Origin: Paucidesulfovibrio sp036541255
GTDB lineage: Bacteria > Desulfobacterota > Desulfovibrionia > Desulfovibrionales > Desulfovibrionaceae
Reading direction: 5' to 3'
NCBI GenBank assembly: GCA_036541255.1
Contig: JAZHDD010000035.1
Span: 1 to 64,000 of the forward strand
Length of the DNA: 64,000 nt
Shown here: positions 7,754 to 15,998 of the stretch, piece by piece
How positions within the stretch are numbered: the stretch's first letter is position 1
Layout of the letters: the number at the start of each line of letters is the position of its first letter
The notes under the pieces: model-generated
Told to the model about the DNA's origin: nothing
Databases searched by the model: none
What the model saw: the letters and a program-made list of their open reading frames with translations, nothing else
Made by a program: the position numbers and the translations under genes

Positions 7754-9760
7754 ATGTCCCGCGTTACGGTGCAGTCCCTGGAAAAATCCTATGCGGGTCG
7801 CGACCTTTTCGGCGATCTGTCTTTTGAACTCGCTCCGGGTATGCGCCTTGCCGTGACCGGTCCCAACGGGTGCGGCAAAACCACGCTGATGCGTATCCTC
7901 GCCGGGGAAACGAGTCCGGATGCCGGGCAGGTCAGCGTGGCCCGCGGCGCGCGCGTGGGTTATGTGCGGCAGGAGATGGACGACGCTGATCTGCAACAGG
8001 GGCTGTTGTCTTGGGTACTCGCGGCGTTGCCGTCCTGGAGCGATTTTTGGGAGAAGTGGGAACAGGCTGTTCAGGCCGAGGACCACGCGCGGTTGGAACG
8101 TTTGTCCCAGCGTCAGGCCGAGTTCGAGAGTCAATACGGCTATAATCCGGACCATCAGGCACGCTCCATACTTTATGGTTTGGGCTTTTCCGATAATGAT
8201 CTGCTCAAACGGCTCGGCGAACTTTCGGGCGGCTGGCGGGAGCGGGCCAAGTTGGCCAAAGTGCTGTTTCAGGGTGCGGACGTGCTCTTTTTGGACGAGC
8301 CCACCAACCATCTGGATTTGGAAGCTGTGGAGTGGTTGGAGCAATATCTTTTGGGTTTTCGCGGGGCCATGGCCTTTGTGGCCCATGACCGCGTTTTTTT
8401 GGAAAAAGTCGGAACGCATGTGCTGTTCATTGCGGGCGGACGCAGCGCCATGCGTAAAGGCAGTTTCACCGAATTTATGGAGTGGGAGCAGGAAAACGCA
8501 GAGCAGCGCCTGCGCGAAGCCGCCAAGCTTTCCAACAAGATTGAATCCGAGATGAGCTATATCCGCCGGTTCCGGGTCAAGGCGCGTAAGGCGGCCCAGG
8601 CCCAGAGCAAGCTCAAGAAGGTCGAGAAGTTGCAGACCGAGCTTTCTCGTTTGCAAAATGCCCAATCCACGACCCGCCCCGGCAAATCCCTTGCTTTTCG
8701 TCTGCCCGAACCCAAGCGGGGCGACAAGGTGGCCATCAGCGCTGTGGATCTCCGTTTTTCCTACCAGGAAGGGGAGTCCGTCTGGGATGGTCTGAATTTC
8801 CAACTCTTCCGAGGCAAGAAGGTGGCCCTGACAGCACCCAATGGCGCCGGCAAGACCACGCTGCTCAAGATCGTCATCGGTGCGCTCAAGCCTGACGCCG
8901 GATATATCAAGATCGGGCCGAACACCACCGTTGGTTATTTCAGCCAGCACCAGAGCGAGATTCTCAATTCCACAGGTACTGTTCTGGGGGAGATCCGCCG
9001 ACTGTCGGATTCGAATCTCACGGAAGAACAGCTCATGTCCGTGCTGGGTCTGTTTCTGCTTGGCGAGAGCTATTTCGAGCGCAAGATAACGGCGCTGTCC
9101 GGTGGCGAAAAAAACCGTTTGATCCTGGCTACGCTGTTTTTGGCCCGGGCCAATTTGCTGATTCTGGACGAGCCCACCAATCATCTTGACCTGGAAAGCC
9201 GCATGGGGCTGGTCGCGGCCTTGAAGGACTACGAGGGAACACTCTTTTTCGTGGCCCACGACCGTTATCTGCTGGGCGAGGTGGCCGAGGAAATATGGTC
9301 GCTGAGCCGCACGGGCATTGAGACGCATCAGGGCGGCTTCGAGGCTTGGGACGCCTGGCGCAGACAGCAACAGAATACTTGCAATGCCGCATCGGGCGCG
9401 AACAAATCCGCTGACGTTGACGGGCTGGCTTGTGAGGATGCTCCTCAGGTCCGCTTGAGCAAGGAGGACAGACGTCGTCTTGCAGAAGCGCGTAACCGTC
9501 TGTACCGTGAATTGAAGCCGCTCAAAACCCGGTATGAAAAGCTGGAAAAGGATCTGGAGAAAGTTCTGGAGGAGCAATCCGAGCTGGAACAGAAAATGAA
9601 TGATCCTGCCACGTACGAGAAGCCCGAGGCAGCGTTGAAGATCAATGCCGACTATCGGGATGCCGAGGATTGGGCCGAGCGGCTCATGGAAGAGATGCAC
9701 GAGCTGGAAACGAAGATGGAAGCCATCAACGCACAACGCGTGGAGATGGGGTTGGAGTAG
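7754..9760 (+). CDS. ABC-F family ATP-binding protein
   Basis: The 668-residue protein has two ABC ATPase domains and no membrane part, the ABC-F layout of ribosome-associated translation factors. Domain 1 has Walker A GPNGCGKTT, signature LSGGWRERAKLA and Walker B LFLDEPTNHLD. The linker between domains is charged and helical (about 250-320). Domain 2 has Walker A APNGAGKTT, LSGGEKNRLILA and LILDEPTNHLD. The last 80 residues are a charged coiled coil, as in Uup-like members. ATG 7754 starts the conserved fold; AAGGA is 14 bases upstream, rather far. A hairpin GGGCG-TAGA-CGCCC precedes the start. Whether it gives antibiotic resistance or is housekeeping cannot be told. Confidence 0.9.
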   Translation: MSRVTVQSLEKSYAGRDLFGDLSFELAPGMRLAVTGPNGCGKTTLMRILAGETSPDAGQVSVARGARVGYVRQEMDDADLQQGLLSWVLAALPSWSDFWEKWEQAVQAEDHARLERLSQRQAEFESQYGYNPDHQARSILYGLGFSDNDLLKRLGELSGGWRERAKLAKVLFQGADVLFLDEPTNHLDLEAVEWLEQYLLGFRGAMAFVAHDRVFLEKVGTHVLFIAGGRSAMRKGSFTEFMEWEQENAEQRLREAAKLSNKIESEMSYIRRFRVKARKAAQAQSKLKKVEKLQTELSRLQNAQSTTRPGKSLAFRLPEPKRGDKVAISAVDLRFSYQEGESVWDGLNFQLFRGKKVALTAPNGAGKTTLLKIVIGALKPDAGYIKIGPNTTVGYFSQHQSEILNSTGTVLGEIRRLSDSNLTEEQLMSVLGLFLLGESYFERKITALSGGEKNRLILATLFLARANLLILDEPTNHLDLESRMGLVAALKDYEGTLFFVAHDRYLLGEVAEEIWSLSRTGIETHQGGFEAWDAWRRQQQNTCNAASGANKSADVDGLACEDAPQVRLSKEDRRRLAEARNRLYRELKPLKTRYEKLEKDLEKVLEEQSELEQKMNDPATYEKPEAALKINADYRDAEDWAERLMEEMHELETKMEAINAQRVEMGLE

Positions 9761-9765
9761 GCGTG

Positions 9766-10170
9766 ATGGCGGACGAGATGCAGGTGGTTGCTGCCGTTAT
9801 CTGGCAGGATGGCAAATATCTGGCTGTGGAGCGTCCCGATCATGGCCCTTGGGCTGGCTGGTGGGAGTTTCCCGGCGGCAAGGTTGAACCGGGGGAGCGT
9901 TTGGAGTCGGCGTTGGGGCGCGAATTGCGCGAAGAGCTGAACATCACGCCGTTGCGTTTTCGATTTTGGCGTGCCAAAAAGCATCCCTATCGCAATCTAT
10001 CTGTCCATCTTCATTTCTTTCACGTCTTTGAATACAGCGGCCTGCTGCTGCCCCAGGAAGGGCAGGTCATGACTTGGCTCGCACCCGAATGTCCGGGCAG
10101 CCGGGTTTTCCTTCCTGCCGATGTGGAGATTGTCGAGGAGCTTCGACGCCTGGGGGCTCCAACGGCTTGA
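9766..10170 (+). CDS. mutT: Nudix hydrolase, MutT-like
   Basis: The 134-residue protein carries the full Nudix box, GX5EX7REUXEEXGU: GGKVEPGERLESALGRELRE then EELNI. The preceding WAGWWEFPGG is typical of MutT, which hydrolyses 8-oxo-dGTP and prevents transversions. Other nucleotide substrates are possible because MutT and related Nudix enzymes look alike here. The first part (VVAAVIWQDGKYLAVER) fits the MutT strand. ATG 9766 follows the ABC-F stop by 5 bases, so it is likely translated from the same message; a GTG at 9763 is an alternative start. Confidence 0.85.
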   Translation: MADEMQVVAAVIWQDGKYLAVERPDHGPWAGWWEFPGGKVEPGERLESALGRELREELNITPLRFRFWRAKKHPYRNLSVHLHFFHVFEYSGLLLPQEGQVMTWLAPECPGSRVFLPADVEIVEELRRLGAPTA

Positions 10171-10257
10171 TCTATTGAAGGTTGCGCTTCAAAGGAGTAT
10201 GTACGTTTCCCTGGCTCGGCAGGTCTGCCGGGCAAAGCCGACGAGGAGTGTGGTGCT

Positions 10258-11130
10258 TTGCGGATTCCCGAATTGATAGAATGTCGTAAGCCGTTTCTCT
10301 CTTTGGAGTTTTTCCCCCCGAAGGAACGTGCTGCCTGGCCCGGATTTTTCGAGGTGGTGGAACGCCTCAAGGCGCTTGATCCTTTGTTCGCTTCCGTGAC
10401 CTATGGCGCAGGTGGCGGCACACAGGACAACAGCCTGGAGATCGTTCGGCATCTGAAACAAGATTTGGGTGTGGAGCCCATGGCCCATTTGACTTGCGTG
10501 GGCGCTTCCACCTCCCGTATTCGGGAATTTCTGTCTGCGCTGCGTGACGCGGACGTGCAGAACGTCCTGGCCCTGCGTGGCGACCCTCCCAAGGACAACC
10601 CGGATTTTGATTTCGCAACCAGCGAATTCAGCCATGCGTCGGACCTTGCGGTTTTCATCAAAAAGAATTTTCCGGAAATGGCTGTGGCCGTAACCGGTTA
10701 TCCGGAACCGCATGTGGAATCACCTTCCATTCGGGAGGACCTGCATTGGACCAAAGTCAAGGTTGAGTCCGGCGGCGACTTCTTGGTTACGCAACTCTTC
10801 TTCGACAACCGGCTCTATTTTGATTTTGTGGAGCGGCTCGGCACAATGGGCGTGCACGCGCCTGTGGTGCCGGGAGTGTTGCCCATCCTGAGCATCAAGT
10901 CGGCCAAGTTCATTCTTTCGCTGTGCGGAGCGTCCATTCCCGGCAAGTTTCTTGCCGCGCTGGAGCAGGCTTTTGAGCAGGGCGGTGATGAAGCCGTGCG
11001 CGAGGTCGGACTGGCCTACGCCGTGGCGCAGGCTCAGGAATTGATCGACGGGGGCGCTCCGGGAGTGCACCTGTATACGTTGAACAAGGCTGAGGCCTGT
11101 TTGGAAATCGGCGGCAAACTCAAATTGTAG
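10258..11130 (+). CDS. metF: Methylenetetrahydrofolate reductase
   Basis: MetF reduces 5,10-methylene-THF to 5-methyl-THF, the methyl donor for methionine synthesis, using FAD. The 290-residue length fits the bacterial form. SLEFFPPKE near the N-terminus holds the conserved catalytic glutamate, SVTYGAGGG is the FAD/folate loop, and LALRGDPP, VTGYPEPH and TQLFFDNRLYFDF are well-conserved family segments. The start is TTG 10258, with GAGGAG at 10243-10248; no in-frame ATG lies before the conserved region. It is followed 10 bases later by asd, so the two are probably one operon. Confidence 0.93.
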   Translation: MRIPELIECRKPFLSLEFFPPKERAAWPGFFEVVERLKALDPLFASVTYGAGGGTQDNSLEIVRHLKQDLGVEPMAHLTCVGASTSRIREFLSALRDADVQNVLALRGDPPKDNPDFDFATSEFSHASDLAVFIKKNFPEMAVAVTGYPEPHVESPSIREDLHWTKVKVESGGDFLVTQLFFDNRLYFDFVERLGTMGVHAPVVPGVLPILSIKSAKFILSLCGASIPGKFLAALEQAFEQGGDEAVREVGLAYAVAQAQELIDGGAPGVHLYTLNKAEACLEIGGKLKL

Positions 11131-11140
11131 GGGGAAAGGC

Positions 11141-12172
11141 ATGAGCGCAAATAATCCCAGGGTCGCGGTATGCGGCGCAACAGGCGCCGTGGGCCGAGAA
11201 ATGTTGAAAGTGCTGGAGCAGAGAGATTTTCCTGCCGCCGAGGTGGTGCCTTTTGCCTCGGCCCGCTCCAAAGGGGTCAAGCTGCCTTTCCGGGGCAGCG
11301 AGATCGTGGTGCAGGAGTTGACGCACGAATGTTTCAAGGGCTTTGATTTGGCCCTGTTTTCCGCGGGCGGCGGCACGTCCGAGATGTTCGCCCCTTCGGC
11401 GGCCAAGCTCGGCTGCACCGTGGTGGACAACTCCAGTGCCTGGCGCATGGATCCGAAGTGCCCGTTGGTGGTGCCCGAGGTCAATCCGCAGGATTTGGAA
11501 TGGCACAAGGGCATCATTGCCAACCCCAACTGCTCGACCATTCAGATGGTGGTGGCGCTCCAGCCCATCCATCTGGAGGCGCGCATCAAGCGAGTCGTGG
11601 TGTCCACCTATCAGGCCGTTTCCGGTACCGGGCAAAAGGCCATCGACGAGCTGGAAACTCAGGTGCGCCGTCTTTTCAACGGCCAGGAAGTCATTCCCGC
11701 CGTGTATCCGCACCAGATTGCCTTCAACTGCCTGCCGCAGATCGATGTCTTCCTGGACAACGGCTACACCAAGGAAGAAATGAAGATGGTCCATGAGACC
11801 GTCAAGATCATGGGCGACCAGAACATCAAGGTCACGGCCACAACGGTGCGTGTGCCTGTGTTCTACGGCCACTCCGAGTCCGTGAATATCGAGACCGAGC
11901 AGAAGCTGACCGCGGACGATTGCCGCGCTTTGCTGGCGCAGGCTCCGGGTGTGACCGTGATCGACTACCCCGAAAAGAAGGCCTACCCCATGGCCCTGGA
12001 CGCCACGGGCGAGGATGACGTGTTCGTGGGACGGATCCGCGAGGACGAGACCATCACCAATGGCCTGAATATGTGGATCGTGGCCGACAATATCCGCAAG
12101 GGCGCGGCGCTCAACGCCGTGCAGATCGGTGAAAAGCTTTTGGAAATGAACCTCATGCGGGTTCCCAGCTAG
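11141..12172 (+). CDS. asd: Aspartate-semialdehyde dehydrogenase
   Basis: Asd reduces aspartyl phosphate to aspartate semialdehyde with NADPH, a branch point to lysine, diaminopimelate, threonine and methionine. The 343-residue protein has the Rossmann loop GATGAVGREML, the cofactor segment FSAGGGTS, and the catalytic cysteine in NPNCSTIQ. A conserved substrate-binding piece is STYQAVSGTGQKAIDEL. This fits the Gram-positive/short Asd subgroup rather than the E. coli type. AAAGG lies just upstream of ATG 11141. It is tightly placed between metF and a class IV aminotransferase. Confidence 0.94.
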   Translation: MSANNPRVAVCGATGAVGREMLKVLEQRDFPAAEVVPFASARSKGVKLPFRGSEIVVQELTHECFKGFDLALFSAGGGTSEMFAPSAAKLGCTVVDNSSAWRMDPKCPLVVPEVNPQDLEWHKGIIANPNCSTIQMVVALQPIHLEARIKRVVVSTYQAVSGTGQKAIDELETQVRRLFNGQEVIPAVYPHQIAFNCLPQIDVFLDNGYTKEEMKMVHETVKIMGDQNIKVTATTVRVPVFYGHSESVNIETEQKLTADDCRALLAQAPGVTVIDYPEKKAYPMALDATGEDDVFVGRIREDETITNGLNMWIVADNIRKGAALNAVQIGEKLLEMNLMRVPS

Positions 12173-12182
12173 GGAGGCGGGC

Positions 12183-13124
12183 GTGGCCCATCTGTTGGAT
12201 TCGGAGGCGTATCTGCAGGCGCTGCTCAATGCGATGCGCCCGGGAGCGCACGAAGTGCAAGCCTTCTATGACCATCGCGTCCGTGCCATCTGTCGTGATC
12301 CGCGACTTATGCTCATGCCTTGGGATGATCATCTGGTGCATCGGGGTGACGGTGTTTTTGAAACCATGAAATTCATCGGGCGACGTATATATCAGGTGGA
12401 TCCGCATATGGAGCGCCTCAAGCGTTCCGCCGCGGCCATTCATCTGGTTGAGCCGTGTGCATGGGACACCGTGCGTGAGCTGGTGTTTGAAGTGGCCCGC
12501 GCAGGAGGCCGCGAGGATGGGCTTGTGCGCGTCATGCTTGGTCGCGGTCCCGGCGGTTTCGGCATTTCGCCGGACGAATGCCCCCAGGCCAGTCTGTATG
12601 TCGTGGCCTACGACATCCATCTCAAGCCGGAAGCGGTGTACGAGAAGGGCGTTACCGCCTTCAAGACCTCCATACCGGCCAAGCAGTCCTATCTGGCCAA
12701 GATTAAGAGTATCGATTACCTGCCCAACGTGCTCATGAAGCGCGAGGCCGCTGAAAAAGGATATGATTTTCCGTTCTGCTTTGACGAACGGGGCTTTCTT
12801 GCCGAAGGGGCGACCGAGAACGTCTGCATTGTGGACGTGCAGGGCAAGTTGCATATTCCGGAATTCACCAATGCCCTGGCCGGTACGACCCTGATGCGGG
12901 TCGTGGATCTGATCAAGGGCGAGGTTGACATGGTTTTTCGCGGCATCCGAGAGAATGAGATTCGGGCGGCCAAGGAAGTCATCATCGTGGGCACGAGCAG
13001 CGATGCCTTGTCCGTGGTCCGCTATGAAGGCAAGCCCATTCACAACGTCAAACCCGGTCCCGTGAGCAGGCGGATGCGTGAACTGCTGCGCAAGGATCTG
13101 GCCGAGAACGGCATCCCGTATTGA
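12183..13124 (+). CDS. Class IV aminotransferase (branched-chain or D-amino acid type)
   Basis: The 313-residue protein has the fold-type IV PLP pattern: HRGDGVFETMKF near the N-terminus, the PLP lysine within YLAKIKSIDYLPN, and GFLAEGATENVCIV, where the conserved glutamate sits. Members include branched-chain aminotransferase (IlvE), D-amino acid aminotransferase and 4-amino-4-deoxychorismate lyase. I cannot separate these, although the nearby leu and asd genes make amino acid metabolism likely. The start is GTG 12183, with GGGAGG at 12173-12178. It is the last gene of the metF-asd run and is followed by a strong terminator at 13147. Confidence 0.85.
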   Translation: MAHLLDSEAYLQALLNAMRPGAHEVQAFYDHRVRAICRDPRLMLMPWDDHLVHRGDGVFETMKFIGRRIYQVDPHMERLKRSAAAIHLVEPCAWDTVRELVFEVARAGGREDGLVRVMLGRGPGGFGISPDECPQASLYVVAYDIHLKPEAVYEKGVTAFKTSIPAKQSYLAKIKSIDYLPNVLMKREAAEKGYDFPFCFDERGFLAEGATENVCIVDVQGKLHIPEFTNALAGTTLMRVVDLIKGEVDMVFRGIRENEIRAAKEVIIVGTSSDALSVVRYEGKPIHNVKPGPVSRRMRELLRKDLAENGIPY

Positions 13125-13146
13125 CGGGATAGCGAGACGAAACAAT

Positions 13147-13182
13147 AAGGCCGCCCCGAGAGAGGCGGCCTTTCTTGTTTTA
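13147..13182. terminator. Strong intrinsic terminator after the aminotransferase gene
   Basis: AAGGCCGCC (13147-13155) pairs perfectly with GGCGGCCTT (13164-13172), then TTTCTTGTTTT. It lies between convergent genes and may serve both: the minus strand also has AA-rich sequence after the stem. Confidence 0.9.
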
Positions 13183-14067
13183 TGCGCCGAGGGCGTTGCA
13201 GGATGGAAGCGGACCCGGCAGGACTTTTTCCGGAATCAGGCCGTACCGGGAGAGTCTGGATTCCAGAACGTATCCTTCCATGAGGCTGTGAACATCCTGC
13301 GGAGTAGGCAGATGCGGTCCCCGATAGGCTGTGGCCCAGGCTCGGTGCCGCAGTACGCCGAGCGCCCAATGGACCTGGCTGGGGTCGAAAAAAGCATATT
13401 GCCGCGCCACCAGCCTCGCCAACTCCTGATTGAGTCCGCCGGAATTCCAATCCTCGGCAGGCACGGAATATAGCGGGCGTCGCAAGTGCAGGAAATCAAA
13501 ACCGTGTTGCGCCGCTTCAATACCCATTTCCCATGTCAGGAACGGCGAATTAGAACGGAACGCGCAGGCGTGTGCGGCTCGTCTGGAAAGAGTGATCAAC
13601 GGGCCAAGACTGTTGCGAGTCCGAAGTCTGTCCTTGGCGGGCTGAGGCAGTCGGACCAACCCCGAGCCTTGTGGTCCGGAGTGAATGAAGTCGCAGCTGA
13701 TCAGGTCCTTGTTCGGGTCGGCTCGAAATGCCCGGAGATGGGCTTCGGCAAAGCAGGGATCGAGTCGCATGCCGGGTTGCGGGAAGCAAAGGAGTTGCCC
13801 CGAAGCATGTCGTGAGCCGGTGTTCAAGGCTGTAGCCAGGCCTTCTCCGGGAGCCTTCAGGAGGATCAGCTTTGCCCGCCGAGGCAGGACGTCCATGCAC
13901 CGTTGGGCAAGACGCACCGGAGCATCGTCCGCAGATGTCTGGACAAACACCACTTCCAGGCCCCGGCCTGCGGCAGATTGCCCCGCAAGGGAAAAGAGAA
14001 GCCGCGCGAGCCGTTCGGTGCCTGCGAGATCATGTAATATGAAGGAAAAGGCGGTGGCGTCGAGCAT
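13180..14067 (-). CDS. Glycosyltransferase family 2-like protein
   Basis: The 295-residue protein resembles a GT-A fold glycosyltransferase: an N-terminal strand-helix unit (FSFILHDLAGTERLARLLFSL), then LEVVFVQTSADD, and LNTGSRHASGQLLCFPQPGMRLDP, where family 2 enzymes have GxNxGxxxAxGxxxxFLDxDD. The usual DxD metal motif is not clear here (PQPGM instead), so activity is uncertain. The C-terminal part may bind the acceptor. ATG 14067 is preferred because AAGGAAGGG lies just upstream; an earlier ATG at 14094 has no ribosome site. It is divergent from the glycosyltransferase gene at 14228, which suggests a shared role in surface glycan or flagellin glycosylation (inference). Confidence 0.65.
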   Translation of the reverse strand: MLDATAFSFILHDLAGTERLARLLFSLAGQSAAGRGLEVVFVQTSADDAPVRLAQRCMDVLPRRAKLILLKAPGEGLATALNTGSRHASGQLLCFPQPGMRLDPCFAEAHLRAFRADPNKDLISCDFIHSGPQGSGLVRLPQPAKDRLRTRNSLGPLITLSRRAAHACAFRSNSPFLTWEMGIEAAQHGFDFLHLRRPLYSVPAEDWNSGGLNQELARLVARQYAFFDPSQVHWALGVLRHRAWATAYRGPHLPTPQDVHSLMEGYVLESRLSRYGLIPEKVLPGPLPSCNALGA

Positions 14068-14227
14068 GTACCCTTCCTTGGGATCCTCGTGCAATGCGAC
14101 AAAAGAATGTGGAGATGCGAGGTCGCCCGTCCTTGGGCAAAATCACCCCTCTCGTGTCCTATCGGCTGTCGGTTCGAAATCTTTAGGGATGGTTGCGGGT
14201 TTTTTCGGCTTGGCCTACAAATAAGGA

Positions 14228-15895
14228 ATGATGTCTTTTCAACCCGTTGTAAGGCTTCAGGCTGAGAATGGTTGTCTGATTGATATCGTGGTCAGGAGTT
14301 CCGGACCTCGGGGGGACCGTGTTGTACGCTGTTGGGGACGTAACGGTCCGGAGCAGGAAGCGGCATTGGCCCGGTCTGTTGCGAAAGGAAGCCTGCCCGT
14401 CATGCTGGGCTCGGGTCTGGGGTATTGTCTACAAACGTTGGCCGATCAGGGGCCTGTGGTTGTGGTGGACCGGGAGCAGACCGTACTCGCACAGACTGGC
14501 CTCAAGGAACGTTTTGCAGACAATCCAAATGTGCTTTGGTTGGATCAGGATGCGGAAAATGTCCTGAAAGCGTTGCAGCATCGGCGTTTCGAAGCCGGTG
14601 AGCTTCCATTGGCCGTGCTGCGCCTGCCATTGTACCAACGTCTTGACCCCGCGTATTATCGTGTCCTTGCCGACAGACTGGAAAGGCCGACAGACGGGTG
14701 CCCCTGGGCGGCATATCCTCGGTTCTGTTCCTCCAACCCCCGCGTCTTGCTGCTCCGCACCGCGTATTTTCTGTACAGGGAAATCGAGGCTGCGTTGACG
14801 CGCCTCGGTGTTCCCTACGTCTGCGTAGACGTGGGGAAGACTGACCGGTTGCGTGACGGCTTTGTGGAAGACCTGTTGCGTGGTGTGGCGGATTTCCGCC
14901 CGGATTTTCTGCTGACGGTGAATCATTTCGGCCTGGATCGCGAAGGGCGCATTGCCGGCTTGCTTCATGAAGCCGGGTTGCCGTTGGCCTCCTGGTTTGT
15001 GGATAATCCGCATCTGATTCTGCACGAATATCCGGGGCAAAACAGACCCGGTGTGGCCGTGTTCAGTTTTGACGCCGGGAGCCTTGAGGCCCTGCGACAA
15101 AAGGGGTTTGGTCATGTAGAGTACCTGCCGCTGGCCACGGATCCGGAGATCTTTCGGCCAGGTGTAGCCGGGCGTGATCCCTGGCGAGCCCGGGTGTCGT
15201 TTGTGGGGGAAAGCCTTACGGACCGTGTCGAGGCGCTTGCCGCGGCTTTGGACGGAGACATGGCTTTGCAGCTTCGTCGGGCAGGGTACGGCTATGTGTT
15301 TTCGCTGCAACGGGACGCTTTGGCGTATCTGCGCGAACAGTACCCAACACTCGCCGAACAAGTGCTGGCCCTGACCACTGCCGAAAAAAGGCTTGCGGCC
15401 GAATCCCTTTTGACGTTCGAGGCGGCCCGGCAATACCGGCTGGAACGAATCCTTCGATTGCGGGAGTTCGCTCCGCTCATTGCCGGGGACCGGTATTGGC
15501 CGGGGCTGCTTGGTGATGGTGGATGGCGTTTTTTGCCGTATCTTGATTATTATAGTGATCTGCCCGGATTTTATGCTTGTTCGGAAATCAATTTCAACTG
15601 CACCAGCGCGCAGATGAAAGGCGCGGTGAACCAGCGGGTTTTTGACGTGCCCGCGGCTGGTGGTTTCCTGCTGACGGATCAGGCGGATCAGCTGAATCAA
15701 TTGTTTGAGCCTGGCCGTGAGGTCGTCACGTATGGGGCGGCGGAGGAAATATCCGAAGTGGTGCGGCGCTGGCTGGATGATCCGGTCGGTCGGCAGAAAG
15801 TTGTTGAGCGTGCTGGAAAGCGTATTCTTGCCGAGCATACCTATATCCACCGACTGGGCACTCTGTTGCATTCCATGCGTTCCGTTTTTGCCTAA
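14228..15895 (+). CDS. CgeB-like glycosyltransferase (DUF3880 plus Glyco_trans_1_2)
   Basis: The 555-residue protein has three parts. Residues 1-150 hold a Rossmann-like loop, GSGLGYCLQTL, followed by VVVVDREQTVL, similar to the N-terminal region of motility-accessory (DUF115-like) proteins. From about 175 (RVLLLRTAYFLYREIEAALTRLGV) to 300 it follows the DUF3880 pattern, with SWFVDNPHLIL. From about 430 to the end it has the glycosyl-transferase-1-like tail with NFNCTSAQMKGAVNQRVFDVPAAGGFLLTD. AAGGA lies at 14223-14227; ATG 14228 or 14231 could be the start. The donor and acceptor are unknown. Such proteins are common in Desulfovibrio glycan loci. Confidence 0.75.
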   Translation: MMSFQPVVRLQAENGCLIDIVVRSSGPRGDRVVRCWGRNGPEQEAALARSVAKGSLPVMLGSGLGYCLQTLADQGPVVVVDREQTVLAQTGLKERFADNPNVLWLDQDAENVLKALQHRRFEAGELPLAVLRLPLYQRLDPAYYRVLADRLERPTDGCPWAAYPRFCSSNPRVLLLRTAYFLYREIEAALTRLGVPYVCVDVGKTDRLRDGFVEDLLRGVADFRPDFLLTVNHFGLDREGRIAGLLHEAGLPLASWFVDNPHLILHEYPGQNRPGVAVFSFDAGSLEALRQKGFGHVEYLPLATDPEIFRPGVAGRDPWRARVSFVGESLTDRVEALAAALDGDMALQLRRAGYGYVFSLQRDALAYLREQYPTLAEQVLALTTAEKRLAAESLLTFEAARQYRLERILRLREFAPLIAGDRYWPGLLGDGGWRFLPYLDYYSDLPGFYACSEINFNCTSAQMKGAVNQRVFDVPAAGGFLLTDQADQLNQLFEPGREVVTYGAAEEISEVVRRWLDDPVGRQKVVERAGKRILAEHTYIHRLGTLLHSMRSVFA

Positions 15896-15998
15896 GGGGA
15901 GTGTGTGCTTGTGGATTCATTGAATTTCTGCGATAAAGTCAATTGCGTCCCTTTTCCTCTTGCGCGTCAGGTACGCCGGGCGCGGTAGTGAGGCGTGT

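Noticed and set aside
7685..9736. A 683-codon minus-strand frame opposite the ABC-F gene
   Set aside because: Antisense to a gene with complete Walker and signature motifs; caused by GC-rich codon bias.
10171..10257. SAM- or SAH-type riboswitch before metF
   Set aside because: Only a short hairpin CGGCA/TGCCG is seen; none of the conserved riboswitch blocks is present in 87 bases.
14429..15871. A 480-codon minus-strand frame opposite the CgeB-like gene
   Set aside because: No recognisable domain or ribosome site; the plus-strand frame fits a known family.
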